This document shows positions 25,447 through 34,053 of a stretch of DNA of 64,000 bases, in pieces. Below the pieces are notes generated by a model. It saw only the letters and a program-made list of their open reading frames with translations. It ran no database searches and was not told the DNA's origin. Each line of letters starts with the position of its first letter. Position 1 is the stretch's first letter. Source of the DNA: Acidimicrobiales bacterium (lineage in GTDB: Bacteria > Actinomycetota > Acidimicrobiia > Acidimicrobiales > Aldehydirespiratoraceae); NCBI GenBank assembly GCA_029263175.1, contig JAJCXZ010000099.1, positions 1 to 64,000 on the forward strand, given 5' to 3'. The position numbers were made by a program, and so were the translations under genes.

Positions 25447-27819
25447 TTAGGCTCGGAGGACGGCGCCGGTTTTTTTCGCGACTTGGTTGATGCAGGATTC
25501 GCGCGCGGCGGCGACCTCGGCGTCGGTCAGGGTGCGGTCGGCAGCCTGGAAGCGGAGTCGATAGGCCAGCGAACGCGAACCCTCCTCGACACCCTGGCCT
25601 CGGTAGACATCGAACAGTTCGAGATCCACCAGCAACGGGTTCCCGCCCTTGCGGAGCGAGCCTTCGATCGCGGACGCTGCGACCGAGTCCTCGGCCACGA
25701 ACGCCAGGTCGATATCTGACGATGGGAACTTGCTGACCGGTGTGTACTTCCGATTGCCATGCGGACCTTCGAGGACCGCGCCCAAGTCGAGTTCGAGCCA
25801 GGCCACGCGCCCTTCGACGCCATAGGCCTCGAGAACGGTCGGGTCGACCTCGCCGACATGACCACGGGTGCGCCCCGCGATCACGATCTCGGCCGACCGG
25901 GTCGGATGCAAGCCTGCGGGCGACGCCGGCTTGAGTTGCACGTTGGGAAGCGCCAGGGCCCGGTCCAGCACGTCGAGGACCTCAACTGCCGCCGTTGCCT
26001 CGGAACCCGCCAACGCGACGGCGAGGTACTCACGCTCATCAGGCAGGAGTTGGCCGTCAGGCGCCGGCAGGAAGACGTGGTCGATCTCGAAGAATCGAAC
26101 GCCGGCAGCACGGTGTGACTGGTTGTAGGCGATCGCCTTCAACTGACCGGGCAACAGGGAGGTCCGGAGCACGGACTCCTCCGCATGCAGCGGATTGGAG
26201 AGCGTGATGCCATTCTCGGGCAAGCCGGCTCGCACCAGATCGCCAGGAGCGAGGAACGGCATCGGCAGGGTCTCATCGCAGCCGACCCCGACCAGCACAT
26301 CGCGAACGAGGCGGCGGTCCTTCTGATAGTCGCTCAGGCCGCCGGCGACAGTGCCCTTGGGCACGGTGCGCTCGATATTGGCATAGCCGAACATACGGCC
26401 GACTTCCTCGGCCACATCGGTCTCGGTCACCGTGTCCCAGCGCCACGTGGGAACCGTGACCAGGAGGTCCCCTCGGTCGAGTTCCGCGCCGAAGCCGATG
26501 GAGGCCAGGTGACCAGCCATCTCGTCGGGCCTCAGCGTCGTCCCGAGCAGGCTGTTGACCTTGGCGGTGCGTACGGGAAGGGCGCCACGGTCCGGCGTTT
26601 CGCCTGCGACGTCGATAAACCCCTCGACGGCGGTGACACCGGACTCTGCCGCCAGCTGGATGAACCGGCGCATGGCGCGGTCGATGTTGTCGCCCCAATC
26701 AGCACCGCGGCGAAACCGGGTGGATGCCTCAGAAGGCAGATTCAGCCGCTTGACGGTGCGAGAGATGGACGGCGGATCCCACCAGGCCATTTCGAGAAGC
26801 ACATCGGTTGTCGAGTCGGAGATCTCCGTCGTCGCCCCACCCATGACACCCGCAAGCGAAATGACCTCATCGCCCTCGTTGGTGATGACACCATCGTTGG
26901 GCACAAGCGACCGCTCGACGTCGTCGAGGGTCACCAGGGTCTCGCCATCGTGAGCCCGGCGCACATTGAGCCTGCCGTTGGGGATCGTGGCGAGGTCGAA
27001 GGTGTGGTTCGGCTGGCCGAGTTCGAGCATGACATAGTTCGAGATGTCGACGACCGAATTGATCGGGCGCATTCCGAGCTGCGAAAGGCGGCTCTGCATC
27101 CACGCAGGCGAAGTTCCGACGCTGATGCCCCGAAGCACGGTGGCGACGAAGCGGCCGCAGAGGGTCGGATCCTCGATCGTGACGTCGATCAGATCATCGA
27201 CGTCCTCCCTGGTCGTTGTGATCGGGTAGTCGGGGAACGAGAACGGCACACCGAGCGCTGCCGCGAGGTCACGAGCCACACCGGCGACCGACATGGCGTC
27301 GGGACGGTTGGCGTTGACCTCGAGATCCCAGAGGATGTCGGCCTCCATACCGAGGGCCTCGCCGATCGGCATGCCCAACACGGCACCCTCGACAACGCGG
27401 TCGTTGAGAATGAGGATGCCGTCGTGGTCGTCGCCCATGGCGATTTCTGCGCCCGAACAGCACATGCCGTTGGAAGTCTGACCGCGCAGCTCACGCTGGG
27501 CGATCTCCATGCCGTTGGGCATGACGGTGCCGACAGTGGCGAACGGGATGAGGTCGCCGACCTGCATGTTGAACGCCCCGCAGCAGACCTGAAGGGCCTG
27601 GCCGTCGCCGCGGTCGACGTCGACGAGCTGGATCTTGTCGGCATCGGGATGCGGACGAAGATCCAGCACCTTCGCCAATACGACGCCGTCGACCATCTCG
27701 CCGACGACGTCCATCTCCTCGACCGCAAGACCGAGCGAAGAGAGAACCTCACCGAGCTCGACTGGATCACCGTCGATACCGGGCGCAAATTCGCGGAGCC
27801 AAGAAAGTGTGACCTTCAT
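25447..27819 (-). CDS. pheT: phenylalanine--tRNA ligase beta subunit
   Basis: Large subunit of the heterotetrameric PheRS. The 790-residue product has the usual order: N-terminal domain with an EMAP/OB-like tRNA-binding region (GVVLAKVLDLRPHPDADKIQLVDVD), the B3/B4 editing domain, two B5 domains (including RRGADWGDNIDRAMRRFIQLA), and the C-terminal anticodon-binding FDX-ACB domain ending YRLRFQAADRTLTDAEVAAARE. Length is typical. Its ATG overlaps the pheS stop codon (TGATG). It ends one base from palindrome copy 2. Confidence 0.97.
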   Translation of the reverse strand: MKVTLSWLREFAPGIDGDPVELGEVLSSLGLAVEEMDVVGEMVDGVVLAKVLDLRPHPDADKIQLVDVDRGDGQALQVCCGAFNMQVGDLIPFATVGTVMPNGMEIAQRELRGQTSNGMCCSGAEIAMGDDHDGILILNDRVVEGAVLGMPIGEALGMEADILWDLEVNANRPDAMSVAGVARDLAAALGVPFSFPDYPITTTREDVDDLIDVTIEDPTLCGRFVATVLRGISVGTSPAWMQSRLSQLGMRPINSVVDISNYVMLELGQPNHTFDLATIPNGRLNVRRAHDGETLVTLDDVERSLVPNDGVITNEGDEVISLAGVMGGATTEISDSTTDVLLEMAWWDPPSISRTVKRLNLPSEASTRFRRGADWGDNIDRAMRRFIQLAAESGVTAVEGFIDVAGETPDRGALPVRTAKVNSLLGTTLRPDEMAGHLASIGFGAELDRGDLLVTVPTWRWDTVTETDVAEEVGRMFGYANIERTVPKGTVAGGLSDYQKDRRLVRDVLVGVGCDETLPMPFLAPGDLVRAGLPENGITLSNPLHAEESVLRTSLLPGQLKAIAYNQSHRAAGVRFFEIDHVFLPAPDGQLLPDEREYLAVALAGSEATAAVEVLDVLDRALALPNVQLKPASPAGLHPTRSAEIVIAGRTRGHVGEVDPTVLEAYGVEGRVAWLELDLGAVLEGPHGNRKYTPVSKFPSSDIDLAFVAEDSVAASAIEGSLRKGGNPLLVDLELFDVYRGQGVEEGSRSLAYRLRFQAADRTLTDAEVAAARESCINQVAKKTGAVLRA

Positions 27820-28835
27820 CAGAATTGCCTCAGGAAGCGCACGTCGCTGTTGACGAGTTCACGGATGTCGTCGAGCTGGTAACGCATCGCAGCCAGGCGG
27901 TCGATGCCGAAGCCGAAGGCAAAGCCCTGCCACTCCTCGGGATCGATCCCGCAGTTGACCAGGACATTGGGGTGGACGACACCACATCCCCCGAGTTCGA
28001 GCCACGATCCGTCCGGCCGCGAGATGTCGAACTCCGCCGATGGCTCGGTGAACGGGAAGTAGGACGGACGGAGGCGGGTCTTGACGTCGCCACCGAAGAA
28101 CGCGCGTACGAATTCGTCGATCGTGCCGGCGAGATCACCGAGGCCGATACCGCGGTCGATCACAAGCCCCTCGATCTGGTTGAAAGCCGGTAGGTGTATT
28201 GCGTCGGCCGTATCGGTGCGGAACGTGCGTCCGGGAGCCACGATGTAGATCGGCGGCTCCGTGTTCTCCATGGTGCGGATCTGCACGGGAGATGTGTGCG
28301 AGCGCAGCATGACCTCCTCCGGCTCACCGAGGTCGACGAAGATCGTGTCGAAGCTGCCGCGAGCTGGATGCCACTCGGGGATGTTGAGGGCTTCGAAGTT
28401 GTACCAGGCCGTCTCGACCTCCGGACCTTCGGCGATGGTGAATCCCATGCCGACGAAGACGTCTTCGAGCCGATCACGGGCCTGGGTGGTCAGGTGGAGC
28501 GAGCCACGCCGGATCTCGGACAGTCGCTCGGACAGATCGAGGCGCTCAGCGTCGTACTGGGCGGCCCGCGCACCGACAGCGATGCGTTCGTTGGCGGCGG
28601 CAACGGCCGCTTCAAGGCGCGTACGGATCGCATTGATGGCCATGCCGGCAGCCTTGCGGTCGCCGGGGTCGAGCCGGCCGAGCTGCTTCTTGGCCGCCGT
28701 CAGGGCCGATCTCTTGCCGAGAGCTTCGGCGTCGATGGCGCGGACCTCGTCCAGATCAGCAGCGGCTTCCAACCGCTTCTCGGCTTCCGCCGCGCCTGCT
28801 TCGAGTTCTGCGCTCATTCCATCAACAGAGATCAT
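27819..28835 (-). CDS. pheS: phenylalanine--tRNA ligase alpha subunit
   Basis: Catalytic class II subunit. The N-terminal coiled coil (ELEAGAAEAEKRLEAAADLDEVRAID) binds tRNA. Motif 2 and motif 3 regions are HTSPVQIRTM (about residue 187) and FGFGIDRLAAMRYQLDDIRE near the C-terminus. FTEPSAEFDI and GGCGVVHPNVL are also diagnostic. Length 338 is normal. Either ATG at 28835 or the one six codons later could be used. It heads a two-gene unit with pheT and is divergent from a small acetyltransferase gene. Confidence 0.97.
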   Translation of the reverse strand: MISVDGMSAELEAGAAEAEKRLEAAADLDEVRAIDAEALGKRSALTAAKKQLGRLDPGDRKAAGMAINAIRTRLEAAVAAANERIAVGARAAQYDAERLDLSERLSEIRRGSLHLTTQARDRLEDVFVGMGFTIAEGPEVETAWYNFEALNIPEWHPARGSFDTIFVDLGEPEEVMLRSHTSPVQIRTMENTEPPIYIVAPGRTFRTDTADAIHLPAFNQIEGLVIDRGIGLGDLAGTIDEFVRAFFGGDVKTRLRPSYFPFTEPSAEFDISRPDGSWLELGGCGVVHPNVLVNCGIDPEEWQGFAFGFGIDRLAAMRYQLDDIRELVNSDVRFLRQF

Positions 28836-28899
28836 TGAGGCAACAGGGTACGGCCTGGCAGCCCTGGAGGCGCGGCCATTTCATGGCACACTCGGGCAC

Positions 28900-29181
28900 G
28901 TGGATCACATCGTTCGAGACAACCCGGACCGTTGCCGCTATGAGCTCGTCATCGACGACCGCATCATCTCCGTGGCCGACTACGTGCTCGATGGGACAAT
29001 GTTGACGGTGCCCCACGTCGAGACCGAACCGGCGATGCGCGGACAAGGCATGGCTGATCGCCTCATGCGCGGAATGCTTGACGACCTGCGCGCCGGCGGA
29101 CGAACCATCCGACCGCTCTGTTCCTTTGCGGCCGACTTCATCCATCAGCACCCCGACGACCATGAGCTACTCGCCGGCTGA
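28900..29181 (+). CDS. small GNAT-like N-acetyltransferase (Acetyltransf_CG type)
   Basis: Product of 93 residues: RYELVIDDRIISVADYVL then MLTVPHVETEPAMRGQGMADRLMRGML, where the RGQGMA segment is the acetyl-CoA-binding loop of the minimal YidJ/NATD1-like family, ending ICSFAADFIHQHP-like (PLCSFAADFIHQHPDD). These proteins are half-size GNATs of unknown substrate. I chose the GTG at 28900; the longer reading frame upstream lies inside pheS on the other strand and is not credible. It is convergent with the next rRNA methyltransferase gene, with a 20-base gap. Confidence 0.85.
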   Translation: MDHIVRDNPDRCRYELVIDDRIISVADYVLDGTMLTVPHVETEPAMRGQGMADRLMRGMLDDLRAGGRTIRPLCSFAADFIHQHPDDHELLAG

Positions 29182-29201
29182 CCAGTCCCGAGTTGTCCGA
29201 A

Positions 29202-29972
29202 CTAGCGGGTGGCTTGGTAGAGCAGCAGGGTGCCGGCCATGGCCACGTTGAGAGACTCGGTGCGGCCGGGCATGTCGATGCGACACCAGGCGTCGACGCC
29301 GGTTTCATTGTCGAGGCCATGCGGCTCTGAACCCAACACGATGGCGCAGGGCCGAGCCAACACTCCCTCGTCGTGAGGTTCACCCGAATGGACGTTGGTG
29401 CCGACAACATTCACGCCGACCGCCCGGAGGGCGTCGAGTGCGTCGGCTGCATCGATGCCGGAGATGACCGGCACACGTAGCACCGAGCCGGCCGATGAAC
29501 GCACGGCCTTCGTGCCCCACGGGTCGGCGCCACCGGCGACGATCACTGCAGTGGCAGCAACAGCATCGGCGGCCCGAATCAGGGTGCCGACGTTGCCGGG
29601 ATCGGATACATCGATGAGAACGAGGAAGACATCGTCTTCGTCGGCTGCCACGGGCAACTCGGCCTGGGGCCTCGGCACTATGGCCAACATCGGCTGCGGC
29701 GTCACCGACGGCGCCAGCTTCTCGAAGAGATGGTCGCGCAGCACCAGATACTCGACGTCGAAGCCGAGTCGAGACTGCACGCTGCGGATCTCGCCGTGAT
29801 CGACCTTGGACTCCGGCACGAGCACCGTCGTCGGCATATGGCCGGCGTCGAGGGCTTCGCCAACAGTGCGGGGACCCTCGAGAATGATTTCCGGAGAACG
29901 CGAGCTGCGCCGCCCGAAGAGGCGACGCAGTTCAGCGATTCTCGGATGTTTTGGCCCCAAGACAGGAGTCAT
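29202..29972 (-). CDS. TrmH/SpoU family RNA 2'-O-methyltransferase
   Basis: Likely methylates a ribose in 23S rRNA or tRNA. Residues 1-90 are the substrate-binding domain (RIAELRRLFGRRSSRSPEIILEGPRTVGEAL). The SPOUT domain carries motif 1 DVSDPGNVGTLIRAADA (about 122), motif 2 AIVLGSEPHGL (about 215) and motif 3 RIDMPGRTESLNVAMAGTLLLY, which form the trefoil knot. I chose the ATG at 29972, 19 bases after rplT. This position, after rplT and before pheS, is conserved in many actinobacteria and Firmicutes. Confidence 0.92.
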   Translation of the reverse strand: MTPVLGPKHPRIAELRRLFGRRSSRSPEIILEGPRTVGEALDAGHMPTTVLVPESKVDHGEIRSVQSRLGFDVEYLVLRDHLFEKLAPSVTPQPMLAIVPRPQAELPVAADEDDVFLVLIDVSDPGNVGTLIRAADAVAATAVIVAGGADPWGTKAVRSSAGSVLRVPVISGIDAADALDALRAVGVNVVGTNVHSGEPHDEGVLARPCAIVLGSEPHGLDNETGVDAWCRIDMPGRTESLNVAMAGTLLLYQATR

Positions 29973-29991
29973 GAAACCGGGAGTACGCCGC

Positions 29992-30363
29992 TCAGGAAGC
30001 AGCCGACTCCGAAACAGCATTCATGGCGACCTCGACGAGGCCGGCGAATGCTGCCGGATCTTCGATGGCGATCTCCGCGAGGTTCTTGCGGTCGACCTCG
30101 ATGCCGGCCGCCTTCAGCCCGGCGATGAACCGGCTGTAGCTGGTGCCGTTCTCACGGCATGCAGCATTGATGCGCTGAATCCAGAGCTTGCGGAAGTCGC
30201 CCTTACGAGCGCGACGGTCGCGGAACGCGTAGTTCCCCGCGTGCATGACGGACTCGTTGGCTGACTTGAACGACCGTGACCGGTTGCCGTAGTGACCCTT
30301 CGCACGTTCGAGTACTACCCGACGGCGCTTCTTTGAGTGCACAGAGCGCTTGACGCGTGCCAT
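29992..30363 (-). CDS. rplT: 50S ribosomal protein L20
   Basis: Early assembly protein of the large subunit. Starts [34 protein letters not shown] and contains [26 protein letters not shown], both signature blocks. The 123-residue length is normal. In other bacteria L20 represses its own operon by binding the infC leader or the rpmI region; a terminator-like hairpin in the infC leader here (31313-31348) could serve such control. Confidence 0.98.
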   Translation of the reverse strand: MARVKRSVHSKKRRRVVLERAKGHYGNRSRSFKSANESVMHAGNYAFRDRRARKGDFRKLWIQRINAACRENGTSYSRFIAGLKAAGIEVDRKNLAEIAIEDPAAFAGLVEVAMNAVSESAAS

Positions 30364-30405
30364 CTCAACTCTCCTTCTTTCGTACTTGCGTGATTGTCGG
30401 TCGGC

Positions 30406-30597
30406 TCAGACGCCGAGGTCGCGAAGATTGCGCTCGTCGGCCTTGGCCACGGGTGCGTCCCCACGAAGCTGCCGAATGCGCTTCGGCGACTTCTTCTCGA
30501 GGATGTGGTTCTTGTTGGCCTGACGGCGCCGGAGTTTGCCGGTGCCAGTGCGCTTGAATCGCTTGGCCGCACCTTTGTGCGTCTTCATCTTGGGCAT
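30406..30597 (-). CDS. rpmI: 50S ribosomal protein L35
   Basis: Small basic ribosomal protein of 63 residues: [20 protein letters not shown] at the start and [16 protein letters not shown] in the second half, the L35 pattern. It lies six bases after infC and 42 bases before rplT, the usual infC-rpmI-rplT order. Confidence 0.98.
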   Translation of the reverse strand: MPKMKTHKGAAKRFKRTGTGKLRRRQANKNHILEKKSPKRIRQLRGDAPVAKADERNLRDLGV

Positions 30598-30603
30598 TGG
30601 TAT

Positions 30604-31242
30604 CTACTCTTCTTCGTCGGAGCTGCTCTGCACAGCTTCTTCGGCACTGCTTTGCACAGCTGCCTCGTTCTCGGCCGCCTCTGCCGCGGCCTTCTTCTGT
30701 TCCTTCTGATAACGGGCCTGCGCCTGCTTGTCAGGAGCGAGCACCATGATCATGTTGCGGCCGTCCTGGCGGGGGTGGAACTCCACCTTGCCGACATGAC
30801 CAACCGCTACCGCGACCTTGTCGAGAATCTTTCGACCAAGTTCCGGATGCTGCATCTCGCGGCCTCGGAACATGATGGTTACTTTGACCTTGTGGCCTTC
30901 ACCCAAGAACGATTCGACCTTGCGAGTCTTGGTGTCAAAGTCGCCGATCCCGATCTTCGGGCGGTACTTCATCTCCTTGACCGTCAGGTTCGATGCCTTC
31001 TTGCGGGACTCTTTGGCCCGCTGGTCGGCCTCGTACTTGAACTTCCCGTAGTCCATGATTCGACAAACGGGTGGTTTGGCCTGATCGGCAACCTCGACGA
31101 GGTCGAGACCTGCTGCCCGAGCGATGTTGAGCGCCTCGGACAAAGGCTTGATGCCGATCTGTTCGCCGTCCGATCCGACAAGTCGGACCTCTCGGGCGCG
31201 GATCCGGTCATTGATCCTTGGCTCATTGGTTGGCGGTGCTAT
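30604..31242 (-). CDS. infC: translation initiation factor IF-3 (ATA start)
   Basis: Binds the 30S subunit and checks the start codon. The N-domain runs from NEPRINDRIRAREVRLVG to PPVCRIMDYGKFKYEADQRAK and the C-domain carries KVKVTIMFRGREMQHPELG and QDGRNMIMVLAP. No ATG, GTG or TTG lies in the frame near the conserved N-terminus. An ATA codon at 31242 is preceded by GAGGAG with nine bases between, and gives a 212-residue protein of normal layout. infC genes commonly use rare starts such as ATT, ATC or ATA, because IF-3 then limits its own translation. The C-terminal 35 residues form an Ala/Glu/Ser tail not found in short IF-3s. The start is inferred. Confidence 0.93.
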   Translation of the reverse strand: MAPPTNEPRINDRIRAREVRLVGSDGEQIGIKPLSEALNIARAAGLDLVEVADQAKPPVCRIMDYGKFKYEADQRAKESRKKASNLTVKEMKYRPKIGIGDFDTKTRKVESFLGEGHKVKVTIMFRGREMQHPELGRKILDKVAVAVGHVGKVEFHPRQDGRNMIMVLAPDKQAQARYQKEQKKAAAEAAENEAAVQSSAEEAVQSSSDEEE

Positions 31243-31312
31243 CGCCCTGAACTCCTCGTGAGCACGGAACCTCCGTCGTTTGGTGGAAACGCCTGCCTGC
31301 AGGATTCTGGCG

Positions 31313-31348
31313 AAAAATGCAAAACGGACGCCGGGTTGTCGACGTCCG
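31313..31348 (-). terminator. terminator-like attenuator in the infC leader
   Basis: On the minus strand a 6-bp CGGACG/CGTCCG stem (31348-31325, loop 12) is followed by TTTTGCATTTTT, ending about 70 bases before the infC start. It is the only hairpin in the window with a clear U-rich tail. A second hairpin (CACGGTGC/GCACCCGTG, 31372-31354) lies just upstream and could pair competitively. This arrangement suits L20- or IF-3-linked attenuation, but no antiterminator was proved. Confidence 0.6.
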
Positions 31349-31476
31349 CGAAACACGGGTGCAAGCACCGTGTGTTGCCGTGTAGGCCGACCCGACGCAT
31401 CTGAAACGATGGCCGGGTGGAGATCTGGCAAGCCAGACCCCACTTCCCTATGAATTGTGCTCTGTATGGTACCAGC

Positions 31477-31950
31477 ATGAGTTCTCTCTGGACACCTGGC
31501 GGCGAACACGAGGTCCCTCGTGAGCCCGCATCCTCCCCTGACCCCACCGCCGACGATGAGCCGATCGCGGCTGAGACCGGCCTGACGCCCGACATGGAGG
31601 ACGCGATCGCCGCCGCCCTCCCCGAGGGTGTCCGACTCGATGACCTGACGCCTGAACAGCTTGCCCAGGCCGAGCAGATGGTGTTGGAGATGGCCGAAGC
31701 CCGTGAACGACTGACGTCCACTCCTGCGTCCACCGTTGTCGCCAACCACGCAATGGGACTCTACGAGCTCGCCGCACTGCACCTCTCGCAGCAGACACCG
31801 AACTTCACCGAAGCCACCGTGGCCATTGATGGCCTCACCGCGCTCGTCGATTCGCTCGCTGGTCGCCTCGGCGACGCTGAGCCCACCCTGCGCGAGGGGC
31901 TCGACCAGCTACGTCTGGTCTACGTGCAGCTGAAGAACACCGGCGACTGA
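31477..31950 (+). CDS. DUF1844 protein
   Basis: Product of 157 residues. The N-terminal 35 residues are acidic and proline-rich (likely disordered), followed by PDMEDAIAAALPEG and a helical DLTPEQLAQAEQMVLEMAEARERL. The C-terminal 75 residues match DUF1844: MGLYELAALHLSQQTPNFTEATVAIDGLTALVDSLAGRLGD ending with LRLVYVQLK. Function unknown. It is divergent from infC, a pairing seen in other actinobacteria. I chose the ATG at 31477, six bases after a TATGGT box, so this mRNA may also be leaderless. Confidence 0.88.
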   Translation: MSSLWTPGGEHEVPREPASSPDPTADDEPIAAETGLTPDMEDAIAAALPEGVRLDDLTPEQLAQAEQMVLEMAEARERLTSTPASTVVANHAMGLYELAALHLSQQTPNFTEATVAIDGLTALVDSLAGRLGDAEPTLREGLDQLRLVYVQLKNTGD

Positions 31951-31951
31951 T

Positions 31952-31992
31952 CTCTAACGCACGCTGGGGTCTGTCCCCAGCGTGCGTTAGAG
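31952..31992. terminator. 18-bp perfect hairpin between convergent genes
   Basis: CTCTAACGCACGCTGGGG, a five-base loop and its exact complement lie between the DUF1844 gene (ends 31950) and azlD (ends 31987). The right arm contains the azlD stop codon. The symmetry and the position suggest a bidirectional terminator, though no U tract follows on either strand. Palindromes of this length could also be repeated elsewhere in the genome. Confidence 0.65.
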
Positions 31993-32289
31993 CAATCGGA
32001 TCGCGGCAGTGGCGGCTGCGGCGGCGAGCACGACGGCGATGAACGGCGCTCGGCGCCAGACGAGGATGCCGGCGGCGGCCATCCCCGCGAGCCGAGCATC
32101 GAAAACCAGCGACTTCCCTTCGGCGACGGTGAGCTGGATGATCACCGCCATCACCACGGCCGCCGGCAGCAGGCCCATCGCTCGGGCCACGATCGGCCGA
32201 CGGCTGAGGACCGGACCGATCACGAATGCGCCCAACAGACGCTGACCCCAGACTGCGACCACGAGGGCGATGATCGAGAGGGTGGTCAT
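31987..32289 (-). CDS. azlD: AzlD family branched-chain amino acid export subunit
   Basis: Small inner membrane protein (100 residues) with about four hydrophobic segments: IIALVVAVWGQRLL, ARAMGLLPAAVVMAVIIQL, LAGMAAAGILVWRRAPFIAVVLAAAAATAAIRLL. This matches AzlD (about 100 residues), the partner of AzlC. I chose the ATG at 32289, which overlaps the azlC stop codon (ATGA). Together they would export branched-chain amino acids such as azaleucine. Confidence 0.85.
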   Translation of the reverse strand: MTTLSIIALVVAVWGQRLLGAFVIGPVLSRRPIVARAMGLLPAAVVMAVIIQLTVAEGKSLVFDARLAGMAAAGILVWRRAPFIAVVLAAAAATAAIRLL

Positions 32290-32981
32290 CGAGTCGCCTC
32301 CGCTCGACGGACCGATATCGCCACTGCCACACCGAGCACGCTGAGAATGATCGGCACGCCGGCCGGAGCCACCGGAATCAGCAGCAAACAGATAATCCCT
32401 CCGGCGATACCGGCGATCCGTCCTTCCCCTGTACGGATGAGGTTGCCGATGATGGCGAGCAGCGCTGCCGGAAAGACGGCATCGAGACCAAGGCGATCGA
32501 TGTCGCCCACCACATTCCCGATGAACGTGCCGATCAGGATTCCGCTGAACCACCCGACCATCATGGCCGCCGTGGTGCGCCAGAATTCCCTCTCAACGGC
32601 TTCGGGAGTTTCCTGCTGAACGGCAACCGCCACATTGGGATCGAAGGCGTTGACTGCCGCACCGACCCGCCGCCAGACCACGCGAGGAAGACGCGGGTCC
32701 AACGTCATCGCCATGATCCCGAACCGCGTGGCGACCACCGCTCCGGCAGCGATGGCGGCCCACTCCCCGCCCCCGGCGTCGCGAACCGCGAGGTACGCGA
32801 ACTGCGAGGTGGCAGAGAAGATCACTGCCGAGGCAAGCAGAGCTCGCCCGACCGAGGTCCCCCGGTCGATGAGCAAGACCTGGAGGGTCACTCCGAGAGC
32901 GAAGAACGTGATCGCCATGGCGAGCACGTCGGCAGTTCCCAGCCTTGGGGCCTTCGGCGCTGGCGCATCGGCATCGGGCAC
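32286..32981 (-). CDS. azlC: AzlC family branched-chain amino acid permease
   Basis: Membrane protein of 231 residues with the AzlC core: AMAITFFALGVTLQVLLID, a conserved SAVIFSATSQFAYLAV segment (residues about 52-68), FGIMAMTLDPRLPRV and further helices up to IILSVLGVAVAIS. I chose the GTG at 32981; the frame is open to 33062 but that part overlaps eamA. A good ribosome-binding site is not visible, so the exact start is uncertain. Coupled to azlD. Confidence 0.85.
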   Translation of the reverse strand: MPDADAPAPKAPRLGTADVLAMAITFFALGVTLQVLLIDRGTSVGRALLASAVIFSATSQFAYLAVRDAGGGEWAAIAAGAVVATRFGIMAMTLDPRLPRVVWRRVGAAVNAFDPNVAVAVQQETPEAVEREFWRTTAAMMVGWFSGILIGTFIGNVVGDIDRLGLDAVFPAALLAIIGNLIRTGEGRIAGIAGGIICLLLIPVAPAGVPIILSVLGVAVAISVRRAEATR

Positions 32982-33027
32982 CTCGGCAGTTTGCCGGTTG
33001 GAAACACCAAGCGTGAAACCGAGGGGC

Positions 33028-33825
33028 CTAGATGCTGACGAGTACCGCACCCGCGACCACAAGCGTTGCCCCGATGATCAGTCGTCGGGTGACGGTGCGC
33101 CGAACGAGCGCGAGGCCAAAGAGAATCGACGTTGCGCGCAGCGTCGAGATGTTGGCAGCATCGCCCCGCGTGTAGGCGAGCAGGACGAGGCCGTAGGCCG
33201 TTGTCGAGGCGATCCCGACCTTGACTCCGTCACCGATCGAGGCGCGAGCCCGAGCGGGCCGGAGACCAGTCATGAGCGTGAGCAGGACGACTCCCATGAG
33301 TGACGAGACCGAGTAAAAGCCAAGAGCGCCGGTCTGCGACACGCCTTTCGCATCGACGAGGGTGTAGGTGGCGATGAATCCGCCGGTCGTCAACGCCATG
33401 GCCACCGCGGTTCGTTCGCCGATGCCGAATGCCACGCCGCCGACAAGCACAAGGCCGAAGGCAACGAGTAGCGCCCCGCTCACGACCAGGATGGTCGGAG
33501 TCTGATCAAGGAACCAGATTCCGGCAACGGCTACCAGCAGTGGGGCCGCACCTCGAGCCAACGGATACGTTGTTGCCAACCCACCCCGGTCATAGGCGGC
33601 TGACAGAAACCAGATGTAGCCCGAGTGAGCGACCGCGCTACCGATCAGGAGGGGCCAGGCGTTAAACGGCGGATCGATGATCGCGAATGGCAGCAGCAGG
33701 GTTCCTCCGACCAGGTAGGAGACCGTGAGCGCGGCCTGGTGATCCTCGCCGGCGTGCATCCGTGCGTTCCACCAGGCGTGGACGAAGGCGGAGCCAAGGA
33801 CGAGCGCCAGAGCGACGGCGCTCAT
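33028..33825 (-). CDS. EamA/DMT family transporter
   Basis: About ten hydrophobic segments in 265 residues, in two repeats, as in the drug/metabolite transporter superfamily. SAVAHSGYIWFLSAAYDRGGLATTYPLARGAAPLLVA is the EamA-type end of the first repeat, and the second repeat ends YTRGDAANISTLRATSILFGLAL. The substrate is not clear; a metabolite exporter is likely. It is seven bases after the small cold-shock-like gene. Confidence 0.88.
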   Translation of the reverse strand: MSAVALALVLGSAFVHAWWNARMHAGEDHQAALTVSYLVGGTLLLPFAIIDPPFNAWPLLIGSAVAHSGYIWFLSAAYDRGGLATTYPLARGAAPLLVAVAGIWFLDQTPTILVVSGALLVAFGLVLVGGVAFGIGERTAVAMALTTGGFIATYTLVDAKGVSQTGALGFYSVSSLMGVVLLTLMTGLRPARARASIGDGVKVGIASTTAYGLVLLAYTRGDAANISTLRATSILFGLALVRRTVTRRLIIGATLVVAGAVLVSI

Positions 33826-33831
33826 GTGGGT

Positions 33832-34053
33832 TCAGTCCGCCCAGCGGACGTCGGCAGCCTCCCAGCGGCCATGATGGGCTGCGTGAAGCACGAAATCGAC
33901 CGGCGTGTCCACCGCGACCGTGCGGCTGCCGTCGGCGAGCGCGGTGCAATGAAACAGCCAAGTGTCATCGCCGGATTCAAGCACGCCCAAGCCGGTGGCA
34001 TCGTCGAACGCCTGCACGAATCCCCGGCGGCGGTTCGACGGAGCGGTGATCAC
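33832..34053 (-). CDS. cold-shock-domain-like small protein
   Basis: Product of 73 residues with RRGFVQAFDDATGLGVLES, then DTWLFHCTALADGSRTVAVDTPVDFVL and a GRWEAADVR end. This is the CspA-like OB fold variant found in actinobacteria with FHCTAIADGSR. The aromatic RNP1-type KGFGFI motif is changed to GLGVLES, so nucleic acid binding is not certain. Its ATG overlaps the hisG stop codon (ATGA), which ties it to hisG. Confidence 0.82.
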   Translation of the reverse strand: MITAPSNRRRGFVQAFDDATGLGVLESGDDTWLFHCTALADGSRTVAVDTPVDFVLHAAHHGRWEAADVRWAD

